Positions 35,352 through 43,901 of a DNA stretch of 64,000 nt are shown here, one piece after another. Under the pieces are notes generated by a model. It did no database searches. It had not been told where the DNA came from and saw only the letters and a list, made by a program, of their open reading frames with translations. Each line of letters starts with the position of its first letter. Positions within the stretch are counted from its first letter, which is position 1. The stretch spans positions 310,001-374,000 of the forward strand of contig CAVWSN010000035.1 of NCBI GenBank assembly GCA_963757815.1. The letters are read 5' to 3'. This DNA is from JACVRW01 sp963757815. GTDB lineage: Bacteria; Actinomycetota; Thermoleophilia; Solirubrobacterales; Thermoleophilaceae. The position numbers and the translations under genes were made by a program.

Positions 35352-36242
35352 GTGCGGCGCGCACTCCTGGTCGCAATCGCTGCCGCGACGCTGGCCGCTC
35401 CGGCCCCGGCCGGCGCGGCCGACTGCGTCACCTACCCCGGCGACGACGCTCCGCAGCAGACGCTCGCGGTCTGGATGGCCTACGGGGCGGCGGTCCGCGG
35501 CGTGCCGGGCGAGCTGCCCGTGATGGCGGCACTGGTCGAGTCCGGGGTGAAGAATCTCACGTTCGGGCGATCGCGGACAGCCGTCGGTTTCTTCGCGATG
35601 CGGATCGGCATCTGGAATCAGGGCGAGTACGCCGGCTATCCGACCAACCCGCCGCTCCAGCTCAAGTGGTTTCATCGATCAGGCGGCTCGCAATCAAGGC
35701 CGCGAGGCGCCCCGACGGACCCCGGCTACGGCGGGACCGAGGCCGCGTTAGGGCGAGTGGGATCGCGGACATCGAGCGGCCCGCAGAGGAGTTTCGCGGC
35801 CGCTATCAGCTGCGGCTCGACGAGGCCCGTGCCTTGATCGGCGCGGGCTGCATTCCGGACGGCCTGGCACCGCCACCGCCCGCCTCCGATCCCGCCCCCG
35901 GACCTCGTCGCGCCCGCGGCGAGCCTCGAGCGCGCGCGCGTCCTCACACGGCTGCGCGGCGTGTCGATCGCCGTGACATGCCCGGCCGAGAGCTGCGCCG
36001 TGTCGGCCGAAGCGCGCATATCGCTGCCCGGAGCGGCGCGCACGTACCGGGTGAGCTCGCGCCCGCGCAACCTGGCGGCGGGCACGACCGAACGGCTCAC
36101 ACTGCACTTCGGCCGGAGGCTGCGCGCCGCCCTCGGGCGCCAGAAGCGGCGTGGCCGGCACGCGCGGGCCGCGCTGACGATCACCGCCGCCGACGCAGCC
36201 GGCAACAGCACGTCCGAGCAGCGCCGCGTCCGGATCTTCTAG
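35352..36242 (+). CDS. Secreted lysozyme/transglycosylase-like protein, six frameshifts
   Basis: A signal peptide (RRALLVAIAAATLAAPAPAGA, in two parts) is followed by AVRGVPGELPVMAALVESG, VGFFAMRIGIWNQGEYAG, LKWF-IDQA, GYGGTEAALG-EW and IADIERPAEEFRGRYQLRLD, which together look like a cell-wall-lytic or SLT-like domain with the ESG glutamate. A C-terminal beta-rich domain with VTCPAESCAVSAEARISLPG ends RVRIF. To read this through, the frame must step +1 near 35671, 35690, 35708, 35752, 35763 and 35890. GTG 35352 is the start. Either the consensus is locally poor or this is a decayed gene. Confidence 0.55.
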
Positions 36243-37309
36243 ATCCAGCCGCGCTCGGTGGCGATCAGGACCGCCTGAGCGCGGTCGACGGCGCCGAGCT
36301 TCGCGTAGGTGTTGTGCAGGTGCGTGCGCACCGTGCTCGTGGAGAGCCCGAGCTCGTGGGCGATCTGCTTGTAGACCTTGCCCTCCGCCAGGCACCTCAG
36401 CACCTCGACCTCACGGGTCGAGAGCGGACAGGGATCGACGTTGCGCTTGACCGCGCCGGTGCCCTGCGGAAGCTCGTACATGACCGCGCGGAGCTGCTCG
36501 ATCGAGAGGCCGACGGCGCGCGCGGCCTGCAGCAGCTGCTTGGGGTTGACGGGTTGCCCGTGGCCGTAGTGGGCCAGCATGTCCGCCAGGCGCACGATCG
36601 CGGCCTCGCCCACGGCGTCATCGGCGTGGTGGCGCTCGATCGCGGTGGCGAGCCGGTCCGGCAGCCCCCAGCGGCGCGCCAGCACGCCGCCCACGAGGGC
36701 GTGGTCCACACCGAGCTCGAGGCGCTCGCGGTGGATCCGCTCCTCAGGGGTGCGGGCATTCAGGTGCACCCCGCCGGGATAGCTCGGATAGGCGTGGGTC
36801 AGCACGAGCTTGCCGATGTCATGGAGGAGCGCCGAGCAGAGCAGCTCGTCGCGGTCCTCGCACTCGAGCTCGCGCGCCAGGCGGTCGGCCGCTGCCTGGG
36901 TGGCCACGGCGTGGAGCCGGAAGCGCTCCGGCATCAGGTCCCAACCGGGGGTCCGCTGGAAGAAGTCGAAGGTGGCCGTGCGCGCGGCGAGCGTCTCGAC
37001 GCCCTCCGGCGAGAGGATCTCGACGGCCGACGGGATGCTCGCGATCTTGCCCTTCTTGCGCTGCGCGTTCCGGTTGGCGATCCGGAGAACGGTGATTACG
37101 AGCGACACATCCGACTCGACCGCCGCCACGACCTCGCCGACGGACGCGCGGTCCTCGCGCACCACGCGCAGGACGCGGTTGCGGGACTCGGCCAGCGCCG
37201 GGAACACCTCGAGCGCCTCGAACGCCGCGGTAAGGCGGCGACCGTGGCCTTCGTTGTGGCGCGGCGCGGCCTGTTCCAGGCCGGCGGGCTGTGAGAGAGC
37301 TGCTTCCAT
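36239..37309 (-). CDS. HDOD-domain protein fused to a LuxR helix-turn-helix
   Basis: 356 aa. Residues about 20-235 are an HDOD domain: AVESDVSLVITVLRIANRNA, IPSAVEILSPEGVETLAART and the HD-like LLHDIGKLVLTHAYPSYPGG with ERHHADDA. The C-terminus (about 292-356) is a GerE-type HTH, LSTREVEVLRCLAEGKVYKQ then LGLSTSTVRTHLHNTYAKLG. The two parts suggest a signalling or output protein that binds DNA directly. There is no adjacent kinase; it is convergent with the lysozyme-like gene (4-bp overlap) and shares direction with gltX. Confidence 0.88.
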   Translation of the reverse strand: MEAALSQPAGLEQAAPRHNEGHGRRLTAAFEALEVFPALAESRNRVLRVVREDRASVGEVVAAVESDVSLVITVLRIANRNAQRKKGKIASIPSAVEILSPEGVETLAARTATFDFFQRTPGWDLMPERFRLHAVATQAAADRLARELECEDRDELLCSALLHDIGKLVLTHAYPSYPGGVHLNARTPEERIHRERLELGVDHALVGGVLARRWGLPDRLATAIERHHADDAVGEAAIVRLADMLAHYGHGQPVNPKQLLQAARAVGLSIEQLRAVMYELPQGTGAVKRNVDPCPLSTREVEVLRCLAEGKVYKQIAHELGLSTSTVRTHLHNTYAKLGAVDRAQAVLIATERGWI

Positions 37310-37372
37310 GGGGATTCGGAGTGCGTCAACACCGCTATCGGCACGGCGGGCCCAAACATTGAGAGTGGATCT

Positions 37373-38650
37373 CTAACTCGCTGCGACGTCTGCGTGGCTG
37401 AGCGCGGCGTCGATGCGCGCGAGCGTCTCGTCCCGGCCCAGGGCCGCCACGGACTCGAAGATGCCCGGCGACACCGTCGTACCCGTGATCGCCACCCGAA
37501 TCGGCTGGAAGACATCCTTCGGCTTGACCTCGAGACGCTCAACCACCCCGCGCAGCGCGCGCTCGACCTCATCGGTGTCGAACGGCTCGCCGGCGTCCTC
37601 GAGCGCAGCCCGGGCGGCGCGCAGGCGCTCGGGCGCGCCGTCCGACATCACCTTGGTCCAGGCTTTCTCGTCGTAGCCCGCCGGGCGCTCCACGAGGAAG
37701 CCGGCCAGCGGCCAGAAGTCCGAAAGCGTCTGCATCTTCTCCTGGCTGATCGCCACGGCCTCGGGCGGGACCGAGCGGCCGCTCAGCGCCTCGAGTCGCG
37801 CGCGCAGGTCCTCGGGATCCAGCTCGCGCAGGTAGCGGCCGTTCATCCAGCGCAGCTTCTGCTCGTCGAACACGGCCGGATTCTTCGACACCCGCGCCAG
37901 GTCGAAGCGCTCGACCAGCTCAGGTGTCGTCATGAAGGTCGTCGACTCGTCGTAGCCCCAGCCGAGCAGCGAGACGTAGTTGCGCACCGCCTCCGGGAGG
38001 TAGCCCGCGTCGCGGAGCTCCTGCACCGATGCCGCGCCGTGCCGCTTGGAGAGCTTCTTGCCGTCGGGGCCGTGCAGCAGCGGCAGGTGGGCATAGACCG
38101 GCGGTTCCGCGCCGAGCGCGCGCAGGATCATCACCTGGCGAGGCGTGTTGGATAGGTGGTCCTCGCCGCGCACCACGTGCGTGATCCCCATGTCGCGGTC
38201 GTCGACCGCGACGGCGAGGTTGTAGAGCGGGCTGCCGTCGGAGCGCCGGATCACGAAGTCGTCGATCGCCGAGTGCGGGAAGGTGATGTCTCCGCGGATC
38301 ACGTCGTGCACGACGGTCTCGCCCTCGTCCGGCACCCGCAGCCGAATCGCACCCTCGTCCTCGTAGGCGGCCCCGGAGTCGAGCAGGTGCTGGATGGCGC
38401 CGGTGTGCTCAGGCCGGCGCTGTGCCTGCGAGATCGGCCCCTCGTCCCAGTCGAGCTCGAGCCAACGCAGCGCGTCGAGGATCTGCTCGACGTTCTCGGG
38501 CGTGGAGCGCTCGCGGTCGGTGTCCTCGATGCGGAGCACGAAGGTCCCGCCCGATCCGCGTGCCAGAAGCCAGTTGTACAGTGCCGTCCTCGCGCCGCCG
38601 ATGTGGAGCACGCCCGTCGGGCTGGGTGCGAACCTCACTCTCATGCTCAT
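37373..38650 (-). CDS. gltX: Glutamyl-tRNA synthetase
   Basis: A class Ib aminoacyl-tRNA synthetase, 425 aa from ATG 38650 (or ATG 38644). The HIGH-type motif is PSPTGVLHIGGARTALYNW, and the KMSKS-type loop is DGKKLSKRHGAASV. Between them lie RIEDTDRERSTPE and VVRGEDHLSNTPRQ. The C-terminal anticodon-binding part ends ARIDAALSHADVAAS. It is a little shorter than most bacterial GluRS (460-490 aa). A non-discriminating enzyme feeding GatCAB is likely but cannot be read from sequence here. Its 5' end overlaps the divergent nfo start. Confidence 0.95.
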   Translation of the reverse strand: MSMRVRFAPSPTGVLHIGGARTALYNWLLARGSGGTFVLRIEDTDRERSTPENVEQILDALRWLELDWDEGPISQAQRRPEHTGAIQHLLDSGAAYEDEGAIRLRVPDEGETVVHDVIRGDITFPHSAIDDFVIRRSDGSPLYNLAVAVDDRDMGITHVVRGEDHLSNTPRQVMILRALGAEPPVYAHLPLLHGPDGKKLSKRHGAASVQELRDAGYLPEAVRNYVSLLGWGYDESTTFMTTPELVERFDLARVSKNPAVFDEQKLRWMNGRYLRELDPEDLRARLEALSGRSVPPEAVAISQEKMQTLSDFWPLAGFLVERPAGYDEKAWTKVMSDGAPERLRAARAALEDAGEPFDTDEVERALRGVVERLEVKPKDVFQPIRVAITGTTVSPGIFESVAALGRDETLARIDAALSHADVAAS

Positions 38651-39515
38651 CGGCGCCCATGTTTCCACGGCAGGCGGGCTGGTGCAGGCGCATCAGCGCG
38701 GCGTGGAGCGCGGCTGCGACGCAATCCAGGTCTTCAACCAGTCGCCTCGGCAGTGGCGCCCGACGAACTGGAAGGAAGACGACGTCGCGGAGTTCCTCTC
38801 TCTGATGAAGAGCGGCCCGATCAAGTCGGTCACGATCCACGCGGTCTACCTCATCAACCCGGCGACGAAGGACCGCGAGATGCGCAAGAAATCGGCCGTC
38901 TCGCTCATCCACGCGCTGCGGATGGGCGACGAGATCAGGGCCGACGGTGTGGTGGTTCACCCGGGCTCCACGGTCGGCGAGCCGAAGGAGGAGGCGTTGC
39001 CACGCGTGGGCGAGATGGTGCGGCACGCGCTCGGCGAGTCGGACCGATGCCGGCTGCTGCTTGAGAACACGGCCGGCGCAGGTAACACGATCGGGCGCTC
39101 GTTCGAGGAGTTGCGAGCCCTCCTCGATCTCTCGGGCGGCGACGGACGCATCGGGATCTGCCTCGACTCCTGCCACATGCTGGCGTCCGGCTTCGACATC
39201 ACCACCGCCGACAAGCTGGACGGCGTGCTCGACGCCGGCCTCAAGCAGGTGGGCAAGCGCCGCTTGCGCTGCCTGCACATGAACGACTCGCAGACCCCGC
39301 TCGGCTCGAACCGCGACCGCCACGCACCGCCCGGCGACGGCGAGCTCGGCCCGCGCGGCTGCGCCGCATTTCTTTCCGAGCCGCGGTTCGAGAAGCTGCC
39401 GGTGCTGTTCGAGGGCCCGGGCGTGGAGGGCAAGGCCGTGGCGAAGGTCGACGTCGACCGGATGAAGCAGCTGCGCCGCAACGGCCTGCGCTCGCGGCGA
39501 CGGCGGCGCGCCTGA
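38643..39515 (+). CDS. nfo: Deoxyribonuclease IV (AP endonuclease)
   Basis: 290 aa, a TIM-barrel trinuclear-zinc AP endonuclease of base-excision repair. Signature motifs: IGAHVSTAGG, FNQSPRQW, TIHAVYLINPA, VVHPGST, LLLENTAGAGNTIG, GICLDSCHMLASGFD and HMNDSQTPLGSNRDRH. ATG 38643 is the natural start; it shares the CATG core with the divergent gltX ATG 38644, so the two genes overlap head to head. A strongly basic tail (RRNGLRSRRRRRA) ends the protein. Confidence 0.95.
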   Translation: MLIGAHVSTAGGLVQAHQRGVERGCDAIQVFNQSPRQWRPTNWKEDDVAEFLSLMKSGPIKSVTIHAVYLINPATKDREMRKKSAVSLIHALRMGDEIRADGVVVHPGSTVGEPKEEALPRVGEMVRHALGESDRCRLLLENTAGAGNTIGRSFEELRALLDLSGGDGRIGICLDSCHMLASGFDITTADKLDGVLDAGLKQVGKRRLRCLHMNDSQTPLGSNRDRHAPPGDGELGPRGCAAFLSEPRFEKLPVLFEGPGVEGKAVAKVDVDRMKQLRRNGLRSRRRRRA

Positions 39516-39532
39516 GGCGCCTCGGAAGCTGT

Positions 39533-39913
39533 TCAGCGGGTTAGGACCGCTGAGGCCCGCCGTCGCCTCCCGCTGATAACGAGGAGTGTCGAGCCGGCGA
39601 TGATGCTGAGCAGCGCCAGCATGCCGGCCGCGCCGATGCCGGCGTCGCGCCAGTCGAAACCCGATGACACGCGGACCTCAATCGGGGCGGTAGCTCGAGT
39701 GGGCGGCTGCTTGCGTGCTCCGCTGGAGACGCCGGGCGGGTGATAGTTGCTGGGCGGGCGGCGCGCGCCGTCGATCCCGACTGCGGTGCCACGCTGCGCG
39801 TCGTCGCGAGCGTGCGGCGAGCGCAGGTCCTGGTGCCCGTCGGCGGCGGTTGCGGTCACGGCGCAACCGGCCAGCAGCACCGCGGTGGTCATGATGCCGA
39901 TACGTCCAAGCAT
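39533..39913 (-). CDS. Small predicted lipoprotein with a C-terminal membrane helix
   Basis: 126 aa, function unknown. The N-terminus has a lipobox-like LLAGC after a hydrophobic stretch (MTTAVLLAGCAVTA). The middle (about 25-85) is polar, Pro/Arg-rich and probably disordered. Residues about 96-116 (GMLALLSIIAGSTLLVISG) form a membrane helix ending in RRRR. Start ATG 39913 has a textbook AAGGAGG site five bases upstream. The upstream region holds a tandem 10-bp repeat. Confidence 0.65.
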   Translation of the reverse strand: MLGRIGIMTTAVLLAGCAVTATAADGHQDLRSPHARDDAQRGTAVGIDGARRPPSNYHPPGVSSGARKQPPTRATAPIEVRVSSGFDWRDAGIGAAGMLALLSIIAGSTLLVISGRRRRASAVLTR

Positions 39914-39992
39914 GTCGCCTCCTTCCGGCCGCCCTGTGCGGCCTGGTTCGCATCAGCGTTCCGAGGGGCGGTAAGGGGGCGGTACGACCATC

Positions 39993-40012
39993 GGTAACAG
40001 CCGGTAACAGCC
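39993..40012. repeat. Tandem 10-bp repeat GGTAACAGCC x2
   Basis: Two perfect head-to-tail copies of GGTAACAGCC lie in the gap between the divergent lipoprotein gene (start 39913) and the peptide-binding protein gene. A further exact copy with a degenerate partner occurs at 46557-46576, again between two divergently transcribed envelope genes. A regulator binding site is likely but inferred. Confidence 0.5.
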
Positions 40013-40073
40013 TCCGCAGCTACCTGCGCGGCACGCCTGGCAATCCCGGCGGCATAGGCGGATAATGCGAGGC

Positions 40074-42038
40074 GTGGTCCCGATGGGCCGAGCGGTTGCT
40101 CTGCTCGCGCTGGTCGCCATCGTGGCTGGTTGCCCAGGAGAGAGCGAAGAGCCGGTCGAGCCGAAGCAGAGGCAGCAACAGGCCACGCTTGAGTTCGAGC
40201 GGGGCGGCACCGTCCGGGCGGCTATTCCTGATATCGACCTGTACGTCTACCCGGTCGAGCTCCCGGCGTCCTTCGATTACTTTCTCGATCCGCAACGTCT
40301 GAACGACCCGAGCAGCTGGGAGCTTTTTCGCTGCTGCCTCTTGCGGACGCTGCTCTCCTACAACGGCCGCACGACGTCGGAGGGGGGCATCGAGCCCCTT
40401 CCTGACCTCGCGGCCGAGATGCCGGAAGTGTCGCCCGATGGGCTCACCTGGACCTTTCGCCTCAAGAAGGGGATCCGCTATGCGCCTCCGCTCGCCGAAA
40501 CGGAGGTCAAGGCCGCCGACTTCATCCGGGCGCTCGAGCGCACACTCAGACCCTCGCCCAAGTCGGTGGCGGACAGGATCGGGCCCGAGCTCGGGGTCTA
40601 CAGCCACTACTACCTGGACGTGATCGCCGGCGCTCAGGAGTTCGCGAAGGGACGAGCGGACACGATCTCCGGGCTCGAGGCGCCTGATGATCACACCCTG
40701 GTCGTCCACGCTGGCTCGGCCGACCGGCGACCTCGGCTACCGCTTCACCCTTGCGGCGACTGCGCCGATCCCACCTAATCCGGGGAGACCCGGCTGCCCG
40801 TCTCGGCGCGGCCGAGGGCCATGACGACGGCTACGGCCGCGTTCTGGTGTCGACCGGGCCGTACATGCTCGAAGGCTCGGAGAAGCTCGACTTCGCCGCG
40901 CCGCCCGCCGAAGGGCAGCAGGCATCCGGCTACGTGAGGGGCAAGTCCCTGACGCTCGTGCGCAACCCTTCCTGGGAGGCGGCGACCGACGATCTTCGGC
41001 CGGCCTACCCCGACCGGATCGAGCTCCCGATGACCGGGACAGCGGAGGAGGACTCTCGGAAGGTGGATAGAGGCGAGCTCGACCTCGTCTTCGACGCCAA
41101 TGCTCCAGTGGACCAGGTCGCGCGCTACCGAAGAGACCCGGAGCTGAGAAAGCGCACGATCACCGTGCCGTGCGATTGGGTGTTCGCCATCCCGATGAAC
41201 CTCGCGATCAGGCCTTTCGACGACATTCACGTCCGCAAGGCGGTGAGCTTGGCGATCAACAAGGCTGGGCTGCGCCGATTGTTGAACGCCCGGCCCTTCT
41301 GGTGGGGCTACGCGTGGGGTGTTCCCACAGGGCACATCTCGATAGACGCCATTACCGGAGAATCTGCTCGTCGGCTACGACCCGTACCGGACGCCGCGCG
41401 AACAGCGGATCTGTGGCCCGGGCAAGAGCCGAGATGGCCCGCTCGGGCTACGACGAAGACCGCGACGGCGTCTGCGACGACCCGGCCTGCAGAGGCATTC
41501 GCTTCGCCACATGGAGGGAGGTCGCGTTACCCGAGGATGGCCGCCCAGCGTTCGCGACGACCTGGAGCAGATCGGGATCACTCTCGATGTGCACGTGGAG
41601 GACGATTTCGACGCGTACCGGACGGCAACGGCTCCTGCCAGGCAAACAGCCGCGACCATTGGGGATCTCTGGGGAGGGGAGTATCCAAACGGCTCCAGCT
41701 ACTTCGTCCCCCGGTTCGCCCGTCCTGAGTTGAACGGCTCGAACGTCTCCCTGGTCGGGGCCAGGAAAGCGCAACTCGAGAGGTGGGGTTATTCCGTGCG
41801 GTCGGTCCCGAACGTCAACGCCAGGATCGAGCGCTGCCTGCCCCTGGTCGGCCGAGCGCAGATCGAGTGCTGGGCGCAGGTCGACCAGTACTTGATGGAA
41901 AAGGTCGTTCCCTGGGTCCCGTACGCCCTCCATGCTCACACGTACGTCCTGTCCGATCGGATCGCGCACCTCTCGATCGACCAGTTCACGGCCCAGGCGT
42001 CCCTCGATCAGGTCGCGCTCGCCTCGGCGAGCGATTGA
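40074..42038 (+). CDS. Peptide/nickel-type ABC substrate-binding lipoprotein (SBP family 5), six frameshifts
   Basis: An SBP_bac_5-family protein. A lipoprotein signal (MGRAVALLALVAIVAGCPG) leads to FDYFLDPQRLNDPSSWELF, LPDLAAEMPEVSPDGLTWTF with RLKKGIRYAPP, VLVSTGPYMLEGSE, DIHVRKAVSLAINKAGLRRL, a calcium-loop-like DEDRDGVCDDPAC, and VPWVPYALHAHTYVLS near the end. The frame steps +1 near 40709, 40778, 41355, 41420 and twice within 41520-41560; the family order is uninterrupted. GTG 40074 sits about 8 bp after a GATAAT -10 box and fits a leaderless start; ATG 40065 and 40083 are alternatives. No permease or ATPase for peptide uptake is nearby; it is convergent (20-bp gap) with kinase 1. Confidence 0.78.
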
Positions 42039-42058
42039 GTCCTTCCGGAAGCGAGGGC

Positions 42059-43901
42059 TCAGCCGCGAGGGTACGGTCACCCAAACGGTCGCTCGGTCGA
42101 CCGTGACGTCCTCCACGGAATCGCCGATCTCGATCGTCTCGACGAGCGCGCTCGTCGATGGATCGATCCGGGATACCGTGCCATCAAGGCGATTCGCGAC
42201 CCAGACACCTCCCGCGCCCACCGCGATCCCCATCGGATCGTCGCCAACTGCGATTGCGCGCGACGCCGTACCGGTCTCGATGTCGATCTTCGTGACCGAG
42301 TCACTCGGACTGTTCGAGACCCATACAGCTCCCTCTCCGACCGCGACCTGTGTGGCGGCAGATCGGAGAGCAATCCTGGTCACCGCTCCGCTCGCCGGAT
42401 CGACCCTCACGACCGCGTGGCCGCTCGCGACCCACACCGCCCCGGCTCCCACAGCCACGCCTTCCGGACTGCCGCCGATCTCGAAGGTCTTGACGACTTC
42501 GTTGGTTGCCGGCGTCGATCCGGCTAACCGTGCCGTCGAGACCGTTGACAACCCAGACCGCGCCCGCCTCCAACCGCGACGTCAGTCACGCCGTTGGCGA
42601 GCGGAATGTTCGCGATGATCTCGTTCTGCCCCGGATCGACCCGTGACAAGGTGCCGTCGAACTCGTGCGCAACCCAGACGGCGTCCCGCTCCTACCGCGA
42701 CGCCCGTCGCGGCGCCCTCGGTCGAGATCGTCCTCAGTTCCTCGCCGCTGGCAGGATCGAGTCTGGAGAGCGTCCGGTCGTCGAAGTTCGTGACCCATAC
42801 ACCGGTCGCACCGGCGTCGATCAGCGTGGGCCCGCTCCCAACCTGAGTCGCCCCCGAGATGCGATTGGCTCCAGCATCGATCCTCGCCACGGAATTGGCC
42901 GGAATACGAAGCTCCGTGGGAGAGCTCTCTCCTCCGACAATCAGGATCAGCCCCGCCGCCAGGGCCGCACCCCCGACAAGGAGGACGATGGCCAGGGTCG
43001 TGGATCGGCGCGCCAGCCACCCGGGTGGTCCGACTGGGGACCGCGGCAGCAGGCTCGGGAGCCGACGCTCGCGTGGGAGGACGGTCGAGGCTCCCTGCGT
43101 GGGCTCGCGCGCCGCCTGGATCAGCTCGATGCAGGTCCCGTAACGCTCATCGGGGTCCTTCGCGAGCGCCTTGCCCATCACCGGGTCAAAGGCGGGCAGG
43201 CTGGGAAGCGGCGGCGGCTCCTCCTGCATGTGCGCCCAGAGCGTGCGGCCCTCGGTCTCGCGCCGGAACGGCGGCTTGCCGGCGAGGCACTCGTAGAGGA
43301 CACACCCAAGCGCGTAGCAGTCCGTCCGCCCATCGACCGCGTCTCCACGGATCTGTTCAGGCGCCAGATAGTCGAGCGTCCCAACGGCCGTCCCTGTGTC
43401 TGTCGAGCTGCCGCCGACCTGCTTGGTGACCCCGAAGTCGGTCAGGTAGGCGTGCCCGTCCTCGTCCAGCAGCATGTTGGCGGGCTTGACGTCGCGGTGC
43501 ACCAAGCCGCGCCGGTGGGCCGCGTCCAGAGCTCCGGCGATCTGCTCGAGGATGGGAAGCGCGCGCTGCGGCGTGAGACTCCCCTCCCGCTCGAGCGTGG
43601 TCCTGAGATCGCTCCCGGAGACGTAGCGCATCGCCAGGTAGAGCTGCCCCTCGCGCTCGCCCGCCTCATAGATCGGCACGACATTCGGGTGATCCAGTGC
43701 GGCGGCGAGCCGCGGCTCCCTCAGAAAGCGGGCCCGGAAGCGCGCGTCCCGCGCCAGCTCCGGCGTGATCAACTTCAGCGCGACCGGACGCTCTAGCGAC
43801 AAGTCAGTCGCCCGATACACCACTCCCATCCCGCCGCGCCCGACCAGCGCCTCTATCCGATAGCCCGCGAAGGTCCCGCCCGGCGCGAGTGCCCCGATCA
43901 T
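42059..43901 (-). CDS. Membrane Ser/Thr kinase with extracytoplasmic beta-propeller (kinase 1), frameshifted
   Basis: About 610 aa after repair. The PknB-type kinase domain (about 10-270) shows GRGGMGVVYRA, the VALKL lysine, LVHRDVKPANMLLDEDG, DFGVTKQ and GTLDYLAPEQIRG. A membrane helix (LAIVLLVGGAALAAGLILIV) follows, then a repeated blade motif of the type 'vavGaGaVWVa.....gtvsRIDp' (at least six copies), a YncE/NHL-like propeller outside the cell. The frame steps +1 near 42690, 42560, 42520 and 42068; the last restores TGA at 42059. ATG 43901 overlaps the BTAD regulator stop (ATGA). No PASTA repeats are present. Confidence 0.82.

Noticed and set aside
41448..42058. Extension of the kinase 1 frame through the SBP5 gene
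   Set aside because: The propeller ends at WVTV; one more +1 step gives a TGA at 42059, 20 bp from the convergent SBP5 stop. The longer frame is antisense to SBP5.
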